This document shows positions 31,760 through 41,191 of a DNA stretch of 64,000 nt, piece by piece. The notes beneath the pieces were generated by a model. It searched no databases. It saw nothing but the letters and a program-made list of their open reading frames with translations, and had not been told where the DNA came from. Source of the stretch: DASYVD01 sp050693035 (GTDB lineage Bacteria; Actinomycetota; UBA4738; CALAEC01); the NCBI GenBank assembly GCA_050693035.1, contig JBOGWB010000061.1, positions 1-64,000 of the forward strand, given 5' to 3'. The translations under genes were made by a program, and so were the position numbers. Numbering within the stretch: position 1 is the stretch's first letter; each line of letters starts with the position of its first letter.

Positions 31760-32986
31760 GTGCGCGAGCCCGGCTTCAGGGCGAGAGTGTTTGGTGACGC
31801 GTCGGGCGCCGTGGCCGATCTGGGGCTCCTGATCCCAATCGCCGCGGCACTCATCGTCGAGAACGGTCTCGATGCAGGGACCGTGTTGGTGGGAGCGGGC
31901 GCGCTCTACGTCGGGGCCGGAATGTACTTCAAGGTTCCGGTGCCGGTGCAACCGATCAAAGCGGCGGCGGCCATCGCCATCGCCAGGGACCTGCCTCCGG
32001 CAACGATCGGGGCGGCCGGGCTCCTGTTGGGGTTCATCCTGGTGACCCTGTCGGCAACCGGTGCGGCGCGGTTCCTCGTTCGCGTGTTCACGAGGCCCAT
32101 CGTCCGGGGCCTGCAGCTGGGGGTGGGGCTGCTCCTCCTCGAGAGCGCCTTGCGCCTTCCCAGGCCGCCCGTCGGGCCCGCGACCTGGACGGCCGTAGCC
32201 CTCACCGTCCTTCTCCTCGTCATGGCCGCCCGCAACCGGCGCTGGCCGCTGGCGCTAGGGATCGTCGCCGGCGGCGTCCTGTGGTCTGTCCTCAGCGGCC
32301 CGTATGCCGTGTCGCTGGAGCCGGAGCTGTGGCGTCCCACCTTCCTCACCGAGGTCTTCCACCCGGCCGTGCTCCTGTCGGCCCTGACGCTCCTCGTCAT
32401 CCCGCAGATACCGCTCACATTCGGCAATGCCGTCGTGGCCCTCACCGACCTGGAGCATCGGTACTTCGGAGATCAAGCCCGGCGGGTGAGCCCCACCAGT
32501 GTCAGCCTGTCGTGCGGACTGGCCAACGTCGTGGTGGGAAGCCTCGGCGGGATGCCCCTGTGCCACGGTTCGGGGGGGCTGACCGCTCATTACCGTTCCG
32601 GCGCACGAACCTACCGAATGAACCTGCTGATCGGGCTTCCCCTCTTGGTCTTGGGGCTGGGTTTCGGCGCCACGGCGTTCTCCGCTCTGGGGCTCATCCC
32701 GGTGGTCGTGCTGGCAGGGCTCCTCGCGTTCACCGGCGTCATGCACTCCCTGCTCGTCGCCGATCTGCGCGGATACGACCTCGCCGTCGCTCTCGGGATG
32801 GGAGCGGTCGGTCTCTGGACCTCGAACCTGGCCGTCTCGTTGGGACTCGGCCTAATGCTCGTGTGGCTGCCTTCCGTGGTGCAAGAGATGCGCCGACGGC
32901 GGAAGCGGGTGCGGCGGAGTGACGGTGGGGTCGGCCGAGTTGCGTCTGCGAAACTGAATCAGACCTCGGATCGGCAGAGGCCCTAG
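31760..32986 (+). CDS. MOT1-type sulfate/molybdate transporter
   Basis: 408 residues with about ten membrane helices. The two MOT1 signatures are present: KVPVPVQPIKAAAAIAIA in the first third and GGMPLCHGSGGLTAHYRSGA near residue 265. The family moves molybdate (and perhaps sulfate) across the membrane, related to SulP but lacking the STAS domain. No molybdenum cofactor genes are nearby. Confidence 0.8.
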   Translation: MREPGFRARVFGDASGAVADLGLLIPIAAALIVENGLDAGTVLVGAGALYVGAGMYFKVPVPVQPIKAAAAIAIARDLPPATIGAAGLLLGFILVTLSATGAARFLVRVFTRPIVRGLQLGVGLLLLESALRLPRPPVGPATWTAVALTVLLLVMAARNRRWPLALGIVAGGVLWSVLSGPYAVSLEPELWRPTFLTEVFHPAVLLSALTLLVIPQIPLTFGNAVVALTDLEHRYFGDQARRVSPTSVSLSCGLANVVVGSLGGMPLCHGSGGLTAHYRSGARTYRMNLLIGLPLLVLGLGFGATAFSALGLIPVVVLAGLLAFTGVMHSLLVADLRGYDLAVALGMGAVGLWTSNLAVSLGLGLMLVWLPSVVQEMRRRRKRVRRSDGGVGRVASAKLNQTSDRQRP

Positions 32987-33091
32987 CCTCAGCCCGCAGG
33001 GGCCCAGCCAAGACCCTGGGTCCTGCTGGTTCTTCCCTCGCACACGAGCGCTCTAATGCGCGAGGCCGAATCCGGAACCTCACAGGGTGTG

Positions 33092-34500
33092 TCAGTTACT
33101 CCTTCCAGCGGCTCCTGCTTCTACCCAGGCTGTGGAAATCGCCAGCTCTGGAACAGCCGCTCTGAGTTTCTTCAAGCAGACGGTCTTCTTTGGGCCGTCT
33201 CCGCACCTGCGAAGCGAAAGTATGAGAGCCCTCCTCAGATGAGCGTCCCCGATCGTCAGGGCAAGCTCCGTCGCGTGGACGGGTCTCCAGCCTGGACCTC
33301 GTGCTCTCGCCTCCACACCCCAAGACCGACGGGGAACATATTGAGAAACGTCCCCTCCTAGGGACGTTTGCTCAACCTCGGCGGCCTCGACTTCACCGAG
33401 CCGTCCGCTGGAAAGGGCTCGCAGAAGGTGGAGCTGTTGAGCTGCGGAACGATCGTCGCAGGGCAAAGATGCCTGTCCTACAATCCACGCAGCATCGATG
33501 CGACGGGCAGCCAACAACCGCCCAAGGTAGGAACCGCACTCGCGGGGAGCGATCGTCAAGATGTCGGGTCGAGATTGAAGAAGCGGGAAGGCAAACGGGT
33601 CGTCTCTCGCTCCCAGAACCTTGAGGCAAAACCGAACTCGTCTCGGGCTTGGCTCCTGCTCACCAAACCCCGACTCCAGCAGCGCTTTGACATGGCGGAT
33701 GCCGTCTCCTGCCTGGAGAGCCTCGCTGACACGACCGAGTGCAGGGTCCAGTAGAAAGTGCTCCGCCGGTAATGCGCCTTCGATAAGGTGAGTCTTCTCC
33801 TCGTTTAGCTGAAGACCGAGATTCGACACCTCCATCCCGATCACGCCACGGATAGCTTCCCAGTCATAATCTCCGGAGAGATAGATCCGCACGTCGTCGG
33901 TGTAACGATCGAATGAGTGCCCCCATCCCCGCAGAGCGTGGTCCACAGAGACGAGAGCAGCGTTGCCCAGGATTCCAGACCCTTCCAGTCCGATAGGCAA
34001 CCCCCGAACCCCCACATCTCCCGCATGGTCTGGAGCCATCCCAATAGGTCGGTGATCGCCCCACGATCGCACCCGACCCTTAGAAGCGCCCGAGAAAGGG
34101 CTTCGGAAGTAAGCGATGGATAATATTCTCGGATGTCCACGGTTCCGAGGGCCGCGAAGGAAGGGTCAGAGAGAATCTGCTTGGCTCGATCTCGTCGAAC
34201 CCGGTTCGCGTAAGCTGTGGCCCTACAGGACCAACCTGGAGGCCATCGGACCAGCCGATAGGATAAGTTTTCCGGGCCCCATCTCCGCTTCGACAGAGGC
34301 AGCGACCCTCCCAACAAGCCATCGATATCCGATCTCATCAATTGGTTCCGGCACGACCATCCGTCTCAGGCTGGGAGAGCTCTCTTTAGGCAACGGGAAC
34401 GTGTGGCACGGAGCAGGCAGTGGTTGCTTGAGTCTCCTCAAAGCCGAAAGGGCGGCACGCTCGTCGAAGGCTGCATAGTCAGCCCAACCGACGACGTCGG
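33092..34500 (-). pseudogene. Frameshifted reverse transcriptase, defence-type
   Basis: Three frames carry successive parts. The first has PLPKESSPSLRRMVVPEPID (RT entry motif) to about 34280. The second has GPENLSYRLVRWPPGW, then VDIREYYPSLTSEALSRALL (first catalytic Asp) to about 34010. The third has VRGLPIGLEGSGILGNAALV, SFDRYTDDVRIYL (YxDD active site), then ~230 residues of helical C-terminus. Two indels are needed. The helical tail resembles abortive-infection/DRT RTs rather than group II introns. The 5' end is unclear; the first frame is open to 34620 without a start codon. One shift lies in C-runs (CCCCCGAACCCCC), so an assembly error is possible. Confidence 0.75.
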
Positions 34501-34631
34501 GAACGGTCCCGCTCCCTTGTCCAGGGCCGCCCAGCGTGGAGAGTCTTGACTATCTCAGAGACGGCGCGTCCTGAGCCTTCCTTCCCCGTTCTAAACGCGA
34601 TTCCTGAGAAGACGCCTTCCTATCTCTTTCC

Positions 34632-37400
34632 CTACGAGCAGCCGCTGGTCGATCCGCAGGAGGAGCACACGTAGCACGATCCCGCGGGCTGCATCTTGGA
34701 ACCGCACGAGTAGCACAGCGGGGCGTCGATTGCCTTCAGCTCGGGACGCTCTTTGGACGCCTCCCCCGCGGGCGCCACCGACGACGACGGCATGGACGGA
34801 CCCACGCCCGCGACCGGCTCCCCACCGGTTGCGGGCGTGCTCGCGGCAGCGGCGCCTCCACTCGTACCGTTCGCCGCCTTGCGCTCGCCCACGGACTGGA
34901 TCCCCAGTGCCGCTCGCTTCTCCGCGGGCAGATACTCCAGAGCCAGCCGGCGGAAGATGTAGTCCACGAGCGAGGCGGCGAACCGGATCTCCGGGTCGGC
35001 GGTGATCCCGGAGGGCTCGAAGCGCATGTTGACGAACTTCTGCACGTACGCCTCGAGCGGAACGCCGTACTGGAGTCCCAGCGACACGCTGATGGCGAAG
35101 GCGTCCATCACCCCGGAGAGCGTGGAGCCCTGCTTGGCGACCTTCAGGAAGATCTCGCCGATCCCGTCGTCGGGGTACTCGCCGGCGATGATGTAGCCCT
35201 CGGCGTCGCCGACCCCGAACGAGATGGTCTTGGACGGACGCGTGGCCGGCAGCCGGCGCCGAACGGGGCCGCCCTCAGGAGCTGCCGCCGCTGCCTGCTT
35301 CACCTTGCTGTCGGCCGACAGCGGCTGGGCGACCTTGCTGGCGTTCCGGTAGATGGCCACGGCCTTCAGGCCGAGCTGCCATCCCTCCACGAGCAGCTGC
35401 TCAACCTCTTCCACGGTCACGTCCTCGGGCATGTTGACGGTCTTGGAGATTGCCCCGGAGATGAACGGCTGCACCGCGGCCATCATCTTCACGTGGCCCA
35501 TGTAGTGGATGGCCTGCTCGCCCATGGACGTGTCGAACACCGAGTAGTGCTCCTCCTTGAGGTGCGGCGCCGCGGCCACGGAGTTGTGCTCGGCGATGTA
35601 GTCCACCACGTCTCGGACCTGCTCGTCGGTGTGCCCGAGCCGGCGAAGGGCCCGGGGCACCGTCTGGTTGACGATCTGCATCGTGCCCCCGCCGACCAGC
35701 TTCTTCGTCTTCACCAGGGCCAGGTCGGGCTCGATGCCGGTGGTGTCGCAATCCATCATCAGCCCGATGGTCCCGGTGGGTGCGATCACCGACGCCTGGG
35801 CGTTCCGGTAGCCGTGCTGCTCGCCGAAGGCGATGGCGTGGTCCCAGGCATTCCTGGCCGCGGACAGCAAGCCCTCCGGCACCAGCTCGGCGTCGATCTC
35901 GTCGGTCGCGGCCCGGTGCTTGCGCATCACCCGGAGCATGGGGTCCCGGTTCGGCGCGTAGCCGGCGAAGGGACCCATCTTCTCGGCCACCCGTGCCGAC
36001 GTGGCGTAAGCGTGCCCGGTCATGAGGGCGGTGATGGCGCCGGCCCAGGCCCGACCGCCGTCGGAGTCGTACGGCAGACCTCGGGCCATCAGCAGAGCGC
36101 CGAGGTTCGCGTATCCCAGGCCGAGCTGCCGGAACGCCTTGGCGTTCCGCTCGATCTTCTCCGTGGGGTAGCTCGAGTTGCCCACGATGATCTCCTGGGC
36201 GGTGAACACGACCTCCACGGCGTGACGGAACGCGGGGATGTCGAAGTTGCCGTCCGCGTCGATGAACTTGAGCAGGTTCAGGCTGGCCAGGTTGCACGCC
36301 GAGTTGTCCAGGTGCATGTATTCGGAGCACGGGTTGCTCGCGTTGATGCGCCCGGATGCCGGGCACGTGTGCCAGTCATTGATGATGGTGTCGTACTGCA
36401 TGCCCGGGTCGGCGCACTCCCAGGCGGCCTGGGCCATCTGACGCATGAGGTCCCGGGCCCGCAGCGTCTTCAGGGTCTCGTCGCCGGCGATCGCCTTCAG
36501 CTTCCAGTCGCGATCGTCCAGGTACGCCTGCATGAACTCGTCGGTCACCCGGACGGAGTTGTTGGCGTTCTGGTACTGGGTCGAGTGTGAGTCCTTGCCG
36601 TCGAGGTCCATGTCGAAGCCGGCGTCCCGGAGGACCCGGGCCTTCCGCTCCTCCACGGCCTTGCACCAGATGAAGCCCTCCACGTCCGGATGATCCACGT
36701 TGAGGACGACCATCTTCGCCGCCCGGCGGGTCTTGCCCCCGGACTTGATCGTCCCGGCCGAAGCGTCGGCCCCGCGCATGAAGGACACCGGCCCGGAAGC
36801 CAGACCACCCGCGGACAGCCGCTCCTTCGACGAGCGGATCGGGGACAGGTTGATCCCCGAACCCGACCCACCCTTGAAGATGGTCCCTTCCTCCACGTAC
36901 CAGTTGAGGATGGAGCTCATCGTGTCGTCGATGGCGAGGATGAAGCACGCCGAGCACTGCGGGTGGGCCTCGACCCCGACGTTGAACCACACCGGAGAGT
37001 TGAACGCGGCCTTCTGGGTCACCAGCAGATGGGCGAGCTCGGAGGCGAACACGTCGGCGTCGCCCTCCACGGCGAAGTACCCACCTTTCAGGCCCCAGCC
37101 CTTGATGGTGTCGACGACCCGGCCGATCATCTGCCGGACCGAGGACTCCCGCTGGGGAGTGCCGAGGGGGCCACGGAAGTACTTCTGGGCGACGATGTTC
37201 GTGGCGTTCTGCGACCAGGACTTCGGAAACTCCACCCCGCGCTGCTCGAAGGCGTTGCCGCCCTCCTTGTAGTTCGGGATGACCGCGTCGCGGGTCTCCC
37301 ATTCGACCTCGTCGAAGGGATGCACACCCTCCTTCGTGAAATACCGACGGAAGGTCAGCCCCTGACCCTGGGTCCCGATGTCGCCTTCCTTCGTCGCCAC
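34632..37400 (-). CDS. nrdJ: Vitamin B12-dependent ribonucleotide reductase (class II)
   Basis: About 922 residues. It makes deoxyribonucleoside phosphates from ribonucleotides using adenosylcobalamin. Visible landmarks are the substrate-site region NPCSEYMHLDNSACNLASLN, the loop APTGTIGLMMDCDTTGIEPD, and a C-terminal zinc-ribbon CYSCGSKMQPAGSCYVCSSC used to reduce the active-site disulfide. The GTG at 37400 has a G-rich ribosome site just before it; an ATG at 37421 is also possible. NrdR boxes lie upstream and nrdR is the next gene. Confidence 0.93.
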   Translation of the reverse strand: MATKEGDIGTQGQGLTFRRYFTKEGVHPFDEVEWETRDAVIPNYKEGGNAFEQRGVEFPKSWSQNATNIVAQKYFRGPLGTPQRESSVRQMIGRVVDTIKGWGLKGGYFAVEGDADVFASELAHLLVTQKAAFNSPVWFNVGVEAHPQCSACFILAIDDTMSSILNWYVEEGTIFKGGSGSGINLSPIRSSKERLSAGGLASGPVSFMRGADASAGTIKSGGKTRRAAKMVVLNVDHPDVEGFIWCKAVEERKARVLRDAGFDMDLDGKDSHSTQYQNANNSVRVTDEFMQAYLDDRDWKLKAIAGDETLKTLRARDLMRQMAQAAWECADPGMQYDTIINDWHTCPASGRINASNPCSEYMHLDNSACNLASLNLLKFIDADGNFDIPAFRHAVEVVFTAQEIIVGNSSYPTEKIERNAKAFRQLGLGYANLGALLMARGLPYDSDGGRAWAGAITALMTGHAYATSARVAEKMGPFAGYAPNRDPMLRVMRKHRAATDEIDAELVPEGLLSAARNAWDHAIAFGEQHGYRNAQASVIAPTGTIGLMMDCDTTGIEPDLALVKTKKLVGGGTMQIVNQTVPRALRRLGHTDEQVRDVVDYIAEHNSVAAAPHLKEEHYSVFDTSMGEQAIHYMGHVKMMAAVQPFISGAISKTVNMPEDVTVEEVEQLLVEGWQLGLKAVAIYRNASKVAQPLSADSKVKQAAAAAPEGGPVRRRLPATRPSKTISFGVGDAEGYIIAGEYPDDGIGEIFLKVAKQGSTLSGVMDAFAISVSLGLQYGVPLEAYVQKFVNMRFEPSGITADPEIRFAASLVDYIFRRLALEYLPAEKRAALGIQSVGERKAANGTSGGAAAASTPATGGEPVAGVGPSMPSSSVAPAGEASKERPELKAIDAPLCYSCGSKMQPAGSCYVCSSCGSTSGCS

Positions 37401-37517
37401 GGCGCCCTTCCCCCCTTCCATCCGGCCGTCCGGCCCCGGGGAAGCGGAGCCGAACGGAGGAAATGACAGTGGTGTGATTCTACGCCCGTCGTCCGAACCT
37501 GGCAACCATGATACGCC

Positions 37518-37566
37518 GAGATGTTGTGGCTGACCAGCCCACATACCACAACATGTTGTGGTATGT
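37518..37566. promoter_or_regulatory. Two NrdR boxes upstream of nrdJ
   Basis: The right-hand site is a perfect 26-bp palindrome (37541-37566) centred on CAACATGTTG. A second ATGTTGTGG half-site lies exactly 32 bp away (37521 versus 37553), about three helical turns. Paired NrdR boxes with this spacing are the known operator form for NrdR repression of ribonucleotide reductase genes. Confidence 0.75.
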
Positions 37567-37583
37567 CCCGGAAGGGGCGCTGG

Positions 37584-38057
37584 TCAGCGACGGGCTCGCT
37601 TGGGCTCTTTTTTCTGGAGCAGGAGCCCGAGCTCTCGCTCGAAATCGGTGAGCTCCTGGAAGTCCTTGTAGACCGAGGCGAATCGCATGTAGGCGACCTC
37701 GTCGACGCCCCGAAGCCCCGACAGCACCTCCAGGCCGACCTCCTGTGTGGTGACCTCGGGGCCGCGCCGGCGGAGCTGCTCCTCGACCCGGGAGGCCAGG
37801 CGCTCCACCTCTTCCTCGGAGACCGGGCGGTTCTTGATCGCCTTGACCACTCCCGCGACCAGCTTGGCCCGGTCGTAGGGCTCCCGGCCGCCGTCGCGCT
37901 TGATCACCGCCAAGCGGAGGCCCTCGGCCCGCTCGAACGTCGAGAACCGCCGTCCACAACTCGAGCACTCCCGGCGACGCCGGATGGCCTGCCCGTCCTC
38001 CGACGGGCGGGAATCCACCACCCGAGTATCGGGGCTCCCACACCAGACGCAGCGCAT
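37584..38057 (-). CDS. nrdR: Transcriptional repressor NrdR
   Basis: 157 residues. The N-terminal zinc ribbon (MRCVWCGSPDTRVVDSRPSE with a second CSSCGRRFSTFE) is followed by an ATP-cone domain (AVIKRDGGREPYDRAKLVAG, SVYKDFQEL). It senses ATP/dATP and represses ribonucleotide reductase. It is transcribed in the same direction as nrdJ, with the operator between the two genes. Confidence 0.93.
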   Translation of the reverse strand: MRCVWCGSPDTRVVDSRPSEDGQAIRRRRECSSCGRRFSTFERAEGLRLAVIKRDGGREPYDRAKLVAGVVKAIKNRPVSEEEVERLASRVEEQLRRRGPEVTTQEVGLEVLSGLRGVDEVAYMRFASVYKDFQELTDFERELGLLLQKKEPKRARR

Positions 38058-38142
38058 CACGGCCCTCCGCCACAGCATCCTGGACCCGCCGCGTGCCGAA
38101 CACAAGATGTGGGGGGCTCCACGCCGAGAGCCCGCCCCGGGC

Positions 38143-38148
38143 CATAAT
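38143..38148 (+). promoter_or_regulatory. -10 box (CATAAT) of a leaderless start
   Basis: CATAAT ends 5 bases before the ATG at 38154, close enough that transcription would begin at or near the start codon. An imperfect NrdR-like palindrome (CACAAGATGTG, 38101-38111) lies upstream, between the divergent nrdR and mgtC-like genes. Confidence 0.35.
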
Positions 38149-38153
38149 CGGGC

Positions 38154-38837
38154 ATGCCCCAGGAGTGGGAGCTCGTGCTGCGGCTCGTGGTGGCCGCGCT
38201 GCTCGGCGGGGCAGTCGGGCTCGAGCGCGAGATCTCCGACCAGCCGGCAGGCTTCCGGACCCACCTCCTGGTGTCCCTGGGGTCGTGCCTGTTCGCCCTG
38301 GTCTCGGCGTTCGGGTTCAGCACGTTCCTCGGGGACCAGCCGCCCCAGGTCACGTTCGACCCATCCCGGGTGGCCGCCCAGATCGTCAGCGGGATCGGCT
38401 TCTTGGGGGCCGGGGCCATCATCCGCTACGGGATGACCGTCCGGGGGCTCACCACCGCCGCCAGCCTCTGGGTGGTGGCCGCCATCGGGCTCGCCGCCGC
38501 CCTGGGCGCCTATCTCACCGCCGCGGTGACCGCAGGGATCACCCTGCTGGCCCTGTGGGGGCTGAAGAGGATACGGCCGCTCTTGGTGCGGGGCCTGAAG
38601 GAGGAGCACGAGGAGCTCGTCCTGGACGTGGAGCACAACCTCCAACTCGACTACCTGGTTCGGGCGCTGTCCCGGGAGGGGATCACCGTCGACCATCTCA
38701 GGGTCGAGGAGGAGGAGGGGGAGGGGAGCCGCCAGATCGTCCTGTTCGTCAAGCTCCCGCCGGGCGTGCGACCCGAGCAGGCCGTATCGTTCATCGACAA
38801 CATGCCGGGCGTCCGCAACGTGGACTGGACCCCGTAG
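38154..38837 (+). CDS. MgtC/SapB family membrane protein
   Basis: 227 residues. The MgtC signature is complete: VGLEREISDQPAGFRTHLLV, VSGIGFLGAGAIIR and VRGLTTAASLWVVAAIGLA, in four to five membrane helices. The last ~80 residues form a soluble ACT-like domain. MgtC proteins modulate ATP synthase or membrane potential under Mg2+ limitation; the exact role here is unknown. It is divergent from nrdR. Confidence 0.88.
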   Translation: MPQEWELVLRLVVAALLGGAVGLEREISDQPAGFRTHLLVSLGSCLFALVSAFGFSTFLGDQPPQVTFDPSRVAAQIVSGIGFLGAGAIIRYGMTVRGLTTAASLWVVAAIGLAAALGAYLTAAVTAGITLLALWGLKRIRPLLVRGLKEEHEELVLDVEHNLQLDYLVRALSREGITVDHLRVEEEEGEGSRQIVLFVKLPPGVRPEQAVSFIDNMPGVRNVDWTP

Positions 38838-38841
38838 GTCG

Positions 38842-39141
38842 CTAGCCTTGCGGCACCAGCAGGGAGGCACCGGGGAGCAGCGGCTCCGACGGGGCCAGGG
38901 CGTTTGCCGTGCGGATCCGCTCCACGAATGGTCGGGGATCTCCCTCTGGCCCCACCGCGGCCCGGGCGATCTCCCACAGCGTGTCGCCCGGCCTCACGAC
39001 GTACCGCTGGACGGCGGGGCTGCGGCCGGGTGGGGCTCCGCCGCCGCCACCCAGAGCGACCCGTCCGGTGGCCAGCACCAGGCTCCCCACCAGGGAGAGT
39101 GAGACGCCGAGCCGGACCCATCGAACCCGTGTTCGACCCAC
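38842..39141 (-). CDS. LysM-domain exported protein, probable SOS-induced division inhibitor
   Basis: 99 residues from the GTG at 39141. One N-terminal helix (LGVSLSLVGSLVLATG) anchors or exports the protein, followed by a LysM domain (RYVVRPGDTLWEIARAAVGP ... PGASLLVPQ). It is divergent from lexA behind LexA boxes. In Gram-positive bacteria this position is held by YneA-like or DivS-like division inhibitors, so SOS-linked block of septation is inferred. The start could be the GTG at 39147. Confidence 0.75.
   Translation of the reverse strand: MGRTRVRWVRLGVSLSLVGSLVLATGRVALGGGGGAPPGRSPAVQRYVVRPGDTLWEIARAAVGPEGDPRPFVERIRTANALAPSEPLLPGASLLVPQG
39121..39136. promoter_or_regulatory. LexA box 1
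   Basis: TCGAACCCGTGTTCGA is a perfect palindromic LexA site of the TCGAAC-N4-GTTCGA type. It overlaps the first codons of the LysM gene if that starts at the GTG at 39141. Confidence 0.8.
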
Positions 39142-39153
39142 GGGCACAGTATG

Positions 39154-39169
39154 GCGAACGTGTGTTCGA
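39154..39169. promoter_or_regulatory. LexA box 2
   Basis: GCGAACGTGTGTTCGA is one mismatch from the palindromic consensus and sits between the LysM and lexA starts. Confidence 0.75.
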
Positions 39170-39179
39170 CCGTCAAGGG

Positions 39180-39195
39180 TCGAACAGGTGTTTGA
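39180..39195. promoter_or_regulatory. LexA box 3
   Basis: TCGAACAGGTGTTTGA lies about 37 bases before the lexA start and has one mismatch in its right arm. It is well placed for autorepression. Confidence 0.7.
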
Positions 39196-39231
39196 TTCCA
39201 TGCTCCGGGGATGCTACCGTCCCTCACTGAC

Positions 39232-39843
39232 ATGGACGAAGTGACGCCCCGCCAGCGGCGCATCCTGGAGTTCATCCAGCGGACCGTCAGAGACCGGGGG
39301 TACCCCCCGACCGTCCGCGAGATCGGCGAGGCCGTGGGGCTGACGTCGTCCTCGAGTGTCCATGCCCAGCTCGAGAACCTGGGCCGCAGGGGCCTCCTTC
39401 GGAAGGACCCGTCCAAGCCCCGGGCCATCGAGGTGGCGGGGGTGCGTCCGGCCACGGCCGTGGAGGTCCCGGTGATCGGCAGGATCGCCGCGGGTGCCCC
39501 GATCCTGGCCGAGGAAAACGTGGAGAGCTACCTGCCCGTCGCCGACGAGCTGGCCGGCTCCGGGGAGCTGTTCGCCCTTCGGGTCCAGGGAGACTCCATG
39601 ATCGAGGCGGGGATCCTCGACGGCGACCTGGTGGTGGTGCGCCGCCAAGACGTCGCCGGGGACGGGGCCGTCGTGGCCGCCCTGGTGCCGGGCCCGGCGG
39701 AGGACGAGGCCACCGTGAAGCGCCTGCGCCGAAACGGAGGGAAAGTCGTCCTGGTTCCGGAGAACGAGGCCATGGAGCCGTTCGACATGCCCCCGGGGGG
39801 ACGCCTGCTGGGCGTGGTCGTGACCGTCCTCAGGAAGGTCTGA
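39232..39843 (+). CDS. lexA: LexA repressor
   Basis: 203 residues. The winged helix ([40 protein letters not shown]) is followed by the S24 self-cleavage domain. The Ala-Gly scissile bond (RIAAGAP), the nucleophile Ser ([10 protein letters not shown]) and the catalytic Lys (EATVKRLRR) are all present. RecA-ssDNA triggers its cleavage and the SOS response. Three LexA boxes precede it. An ATG at 39211 is an alternative start. Confidence 0.95.
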   Translation: MDEVTPRQRRILEFIQRTVRDRGYPPTVREIGEAVGLTSSSSVHAQLENLGRRGLLRKDPSKPRAIEVAGVRPATAVEVPVIGRIAAGAPILAEENVESYLPVADELAGSGELFALRVQGDSMIEAGILDGDLVVVRRQDVAGDGAVVAALVPGPAEDEATVKRLRRNGGKVVLVPENEAMEPFDMPPGGRLLGVVVTVLRKV

Positions 39844-39859
39844 CCACGACCCGGACCCC

Positions 39860-41191
39860 TCAGCCCGGCAGCCGCATGCGGGTCCTCGCCGGTTCCACGG
39901 CAAATTCCCGCATCCACTCGAGCTGATCCTCGCGGACCCGGGCCAGGAGGAAGGTACCCTCGTCCTCCGTGCGAGATTCCAGGACCTCGGCCTCCTCGTA
40001 CAGTCGGGCCACCACGCGCTGCTGGTCATACGGCACGAACAGCCGCACCTCGACCGGAGGTGCGGGGAGCGTGGCGGCCACCCGGTCGAGCAGCTCTTCC
40101 AAGCCGTCTCCGGTCAGTCCCGAGACGAGGACCGCGTCAGGGAACCACCGCTGGGCCCGGGCTCGGTCCACCTCCGAGAGCAGGTCGGCCTTGTTGAGTG
40201 CCAGGACCTCCGGGATGCCGTCAGCCCCGATCCGGCCCAACACCTCCCTCACCGCCTGGACCTGTTCCTCCACATCCGCAGCGGAAGCGTCGGCCACGTG
40301 GAGCACCAGCGATGCCAGCCCCACCTCCTCGAGGGTGGAGCGGAACGCCTCCACCAGGTCGTGGGGAAGCTTCCGCACGAAGCCCACCGTGTCCGAGATC
40401 GTCGCCCGGCGGCTCCCCGGCAGCTTCAAACGGCGCACCGTCGGGTCGAGGGTGGCGAACAGCTGGTCGGCCACGAGGACCCCGGCGCGGGTGAGGGCGT
40501 TCATGAGCGTGGACTTCCCGGCGTTCGTGTAACCGACCAGCGAGATCTGCGGCACCCGGGAACGCTCCCGGGCGGCCCGCTTGACCCGACGGGCCTTGGT
40601 GAGCGTGGCCAGGTCTCGACGGAGCTTCGTGATCCGCCGCCTGATGTGCTGCCGGTCCACCTCCAGCTTCGTCTCACCGGGACCTCGAGTCCCGATGCCG
40701 CCGCCGAGGCGCGACATGGCCTCGCCCCACCCTCGCAGCCGGGGCAGGAGGTAGTTCAGTTGCGCCAGCTCGACCTGAACCTTCCCCTCCCTGCTCCGGG
40801 CGTGCTGGGCGAAGATGTCGAGGATCAGCGCCGTACGATCGACCACCTTCACCCCCAGGCGCTCCTCGACGTTCCGCAGCTGCGCCGGGGTGAGCTCCTC
40901 GTCCAAGACGACCAGCCCGGCGTCGAGCCCATGGATCATCCCGTGAAGCTCGTCGAGCTTGCCCCGCCCGATGAACGTCGACGGGTCCGGCTCGCTTCGC
41001 TTCTGGGCGATGCGTCCGACGACCTCCGCGCCCGCCGTGTCCACCAGCGCGGCCAGCTCGTCGAGGGCTGAGTCGTCACCGGCGCTGTTCCAACCGGCGA
41101 GGACCGCTCGTTCCCGGTACGCCGGGCGCCACCGCTCGGACAGCGGTGACTCGGTGACTGCGCGGCGTCCGCGCCTCCGACGATCGCTCAT
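39860..41191 (-). CDS. hflX: GTPase HflX
   Basis: 443 residues. The HflX N-terminal domain (STFIGRGKLDELHGMIHGLD, VDRTALILDIFAQHARSREG) and the glycine-rich linker GGGIGTRGPGETKLEVDRQH precede the G domain: P-loop VGYTNAGKSTLMN, DTVGFVRKLPHDLVEAFRST and NKAD. It splits stalled or heat-damaged ribosomes. Its ATG overlaps the aminotransferase stop (ATGA). Confidence 0.95.
   Translation of the reverse strand: MSDRRRRGRRAVTESPLSERWRPAYRERAVLAGWNSAGDDSALDELAALVDTAGAEVVGRIAQKRSEPDPSTFIGRGKLDELHGMIHGLDAGLVVLDEELTPAQLRNVEERLGVKVVDRTALILDIFAQHARSREGKVQVELAQLNYLLPRLRGWGEAMSRLGGGIGTRGPGETKLEVDRQHIRRRITKLRRDLATLTKARRVKRAARERSRVPQISLVGYTNAGKSTLMNALTRAGVLVADQLFATLDPTVRRLKLPGSRRATISDTVGFVRKLPHDLVEAFRSTLEEVGLASLVLHVADASAADVEEQVQAVREVLGRIGADGIPEVLALNKADLLSEVDRARAQRWFPDAVLVSGLTGDGLEELLDRVAATLPAPPVEVRLFVPYDQQRVVARLYEEAEVLESRTEDEGTFLLARVREDQLEWMREFAVEPARTRMRLPG

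Noticed and set aside
33346..33369. Perfect 9-bp inverted repeat (AAACGTCCC / GGGACGTTT)
   Set aside because: It lies inside the coding part of the reverse-transcriptase remnant, with no T-run, so a terminator role is not supported.
34192..34211. TCGAACCCGGTTCG palindrome
   Set aside because: The spacer is three bases instead of four and it is inside the reverse-transcriptase remnant, so it is not counted as a LexA box.
35493..36590. Long plus-strand open frame within nrdJ
   Set aside because: Antisense to the conserved ribonucleotide reductase; no independent motif.
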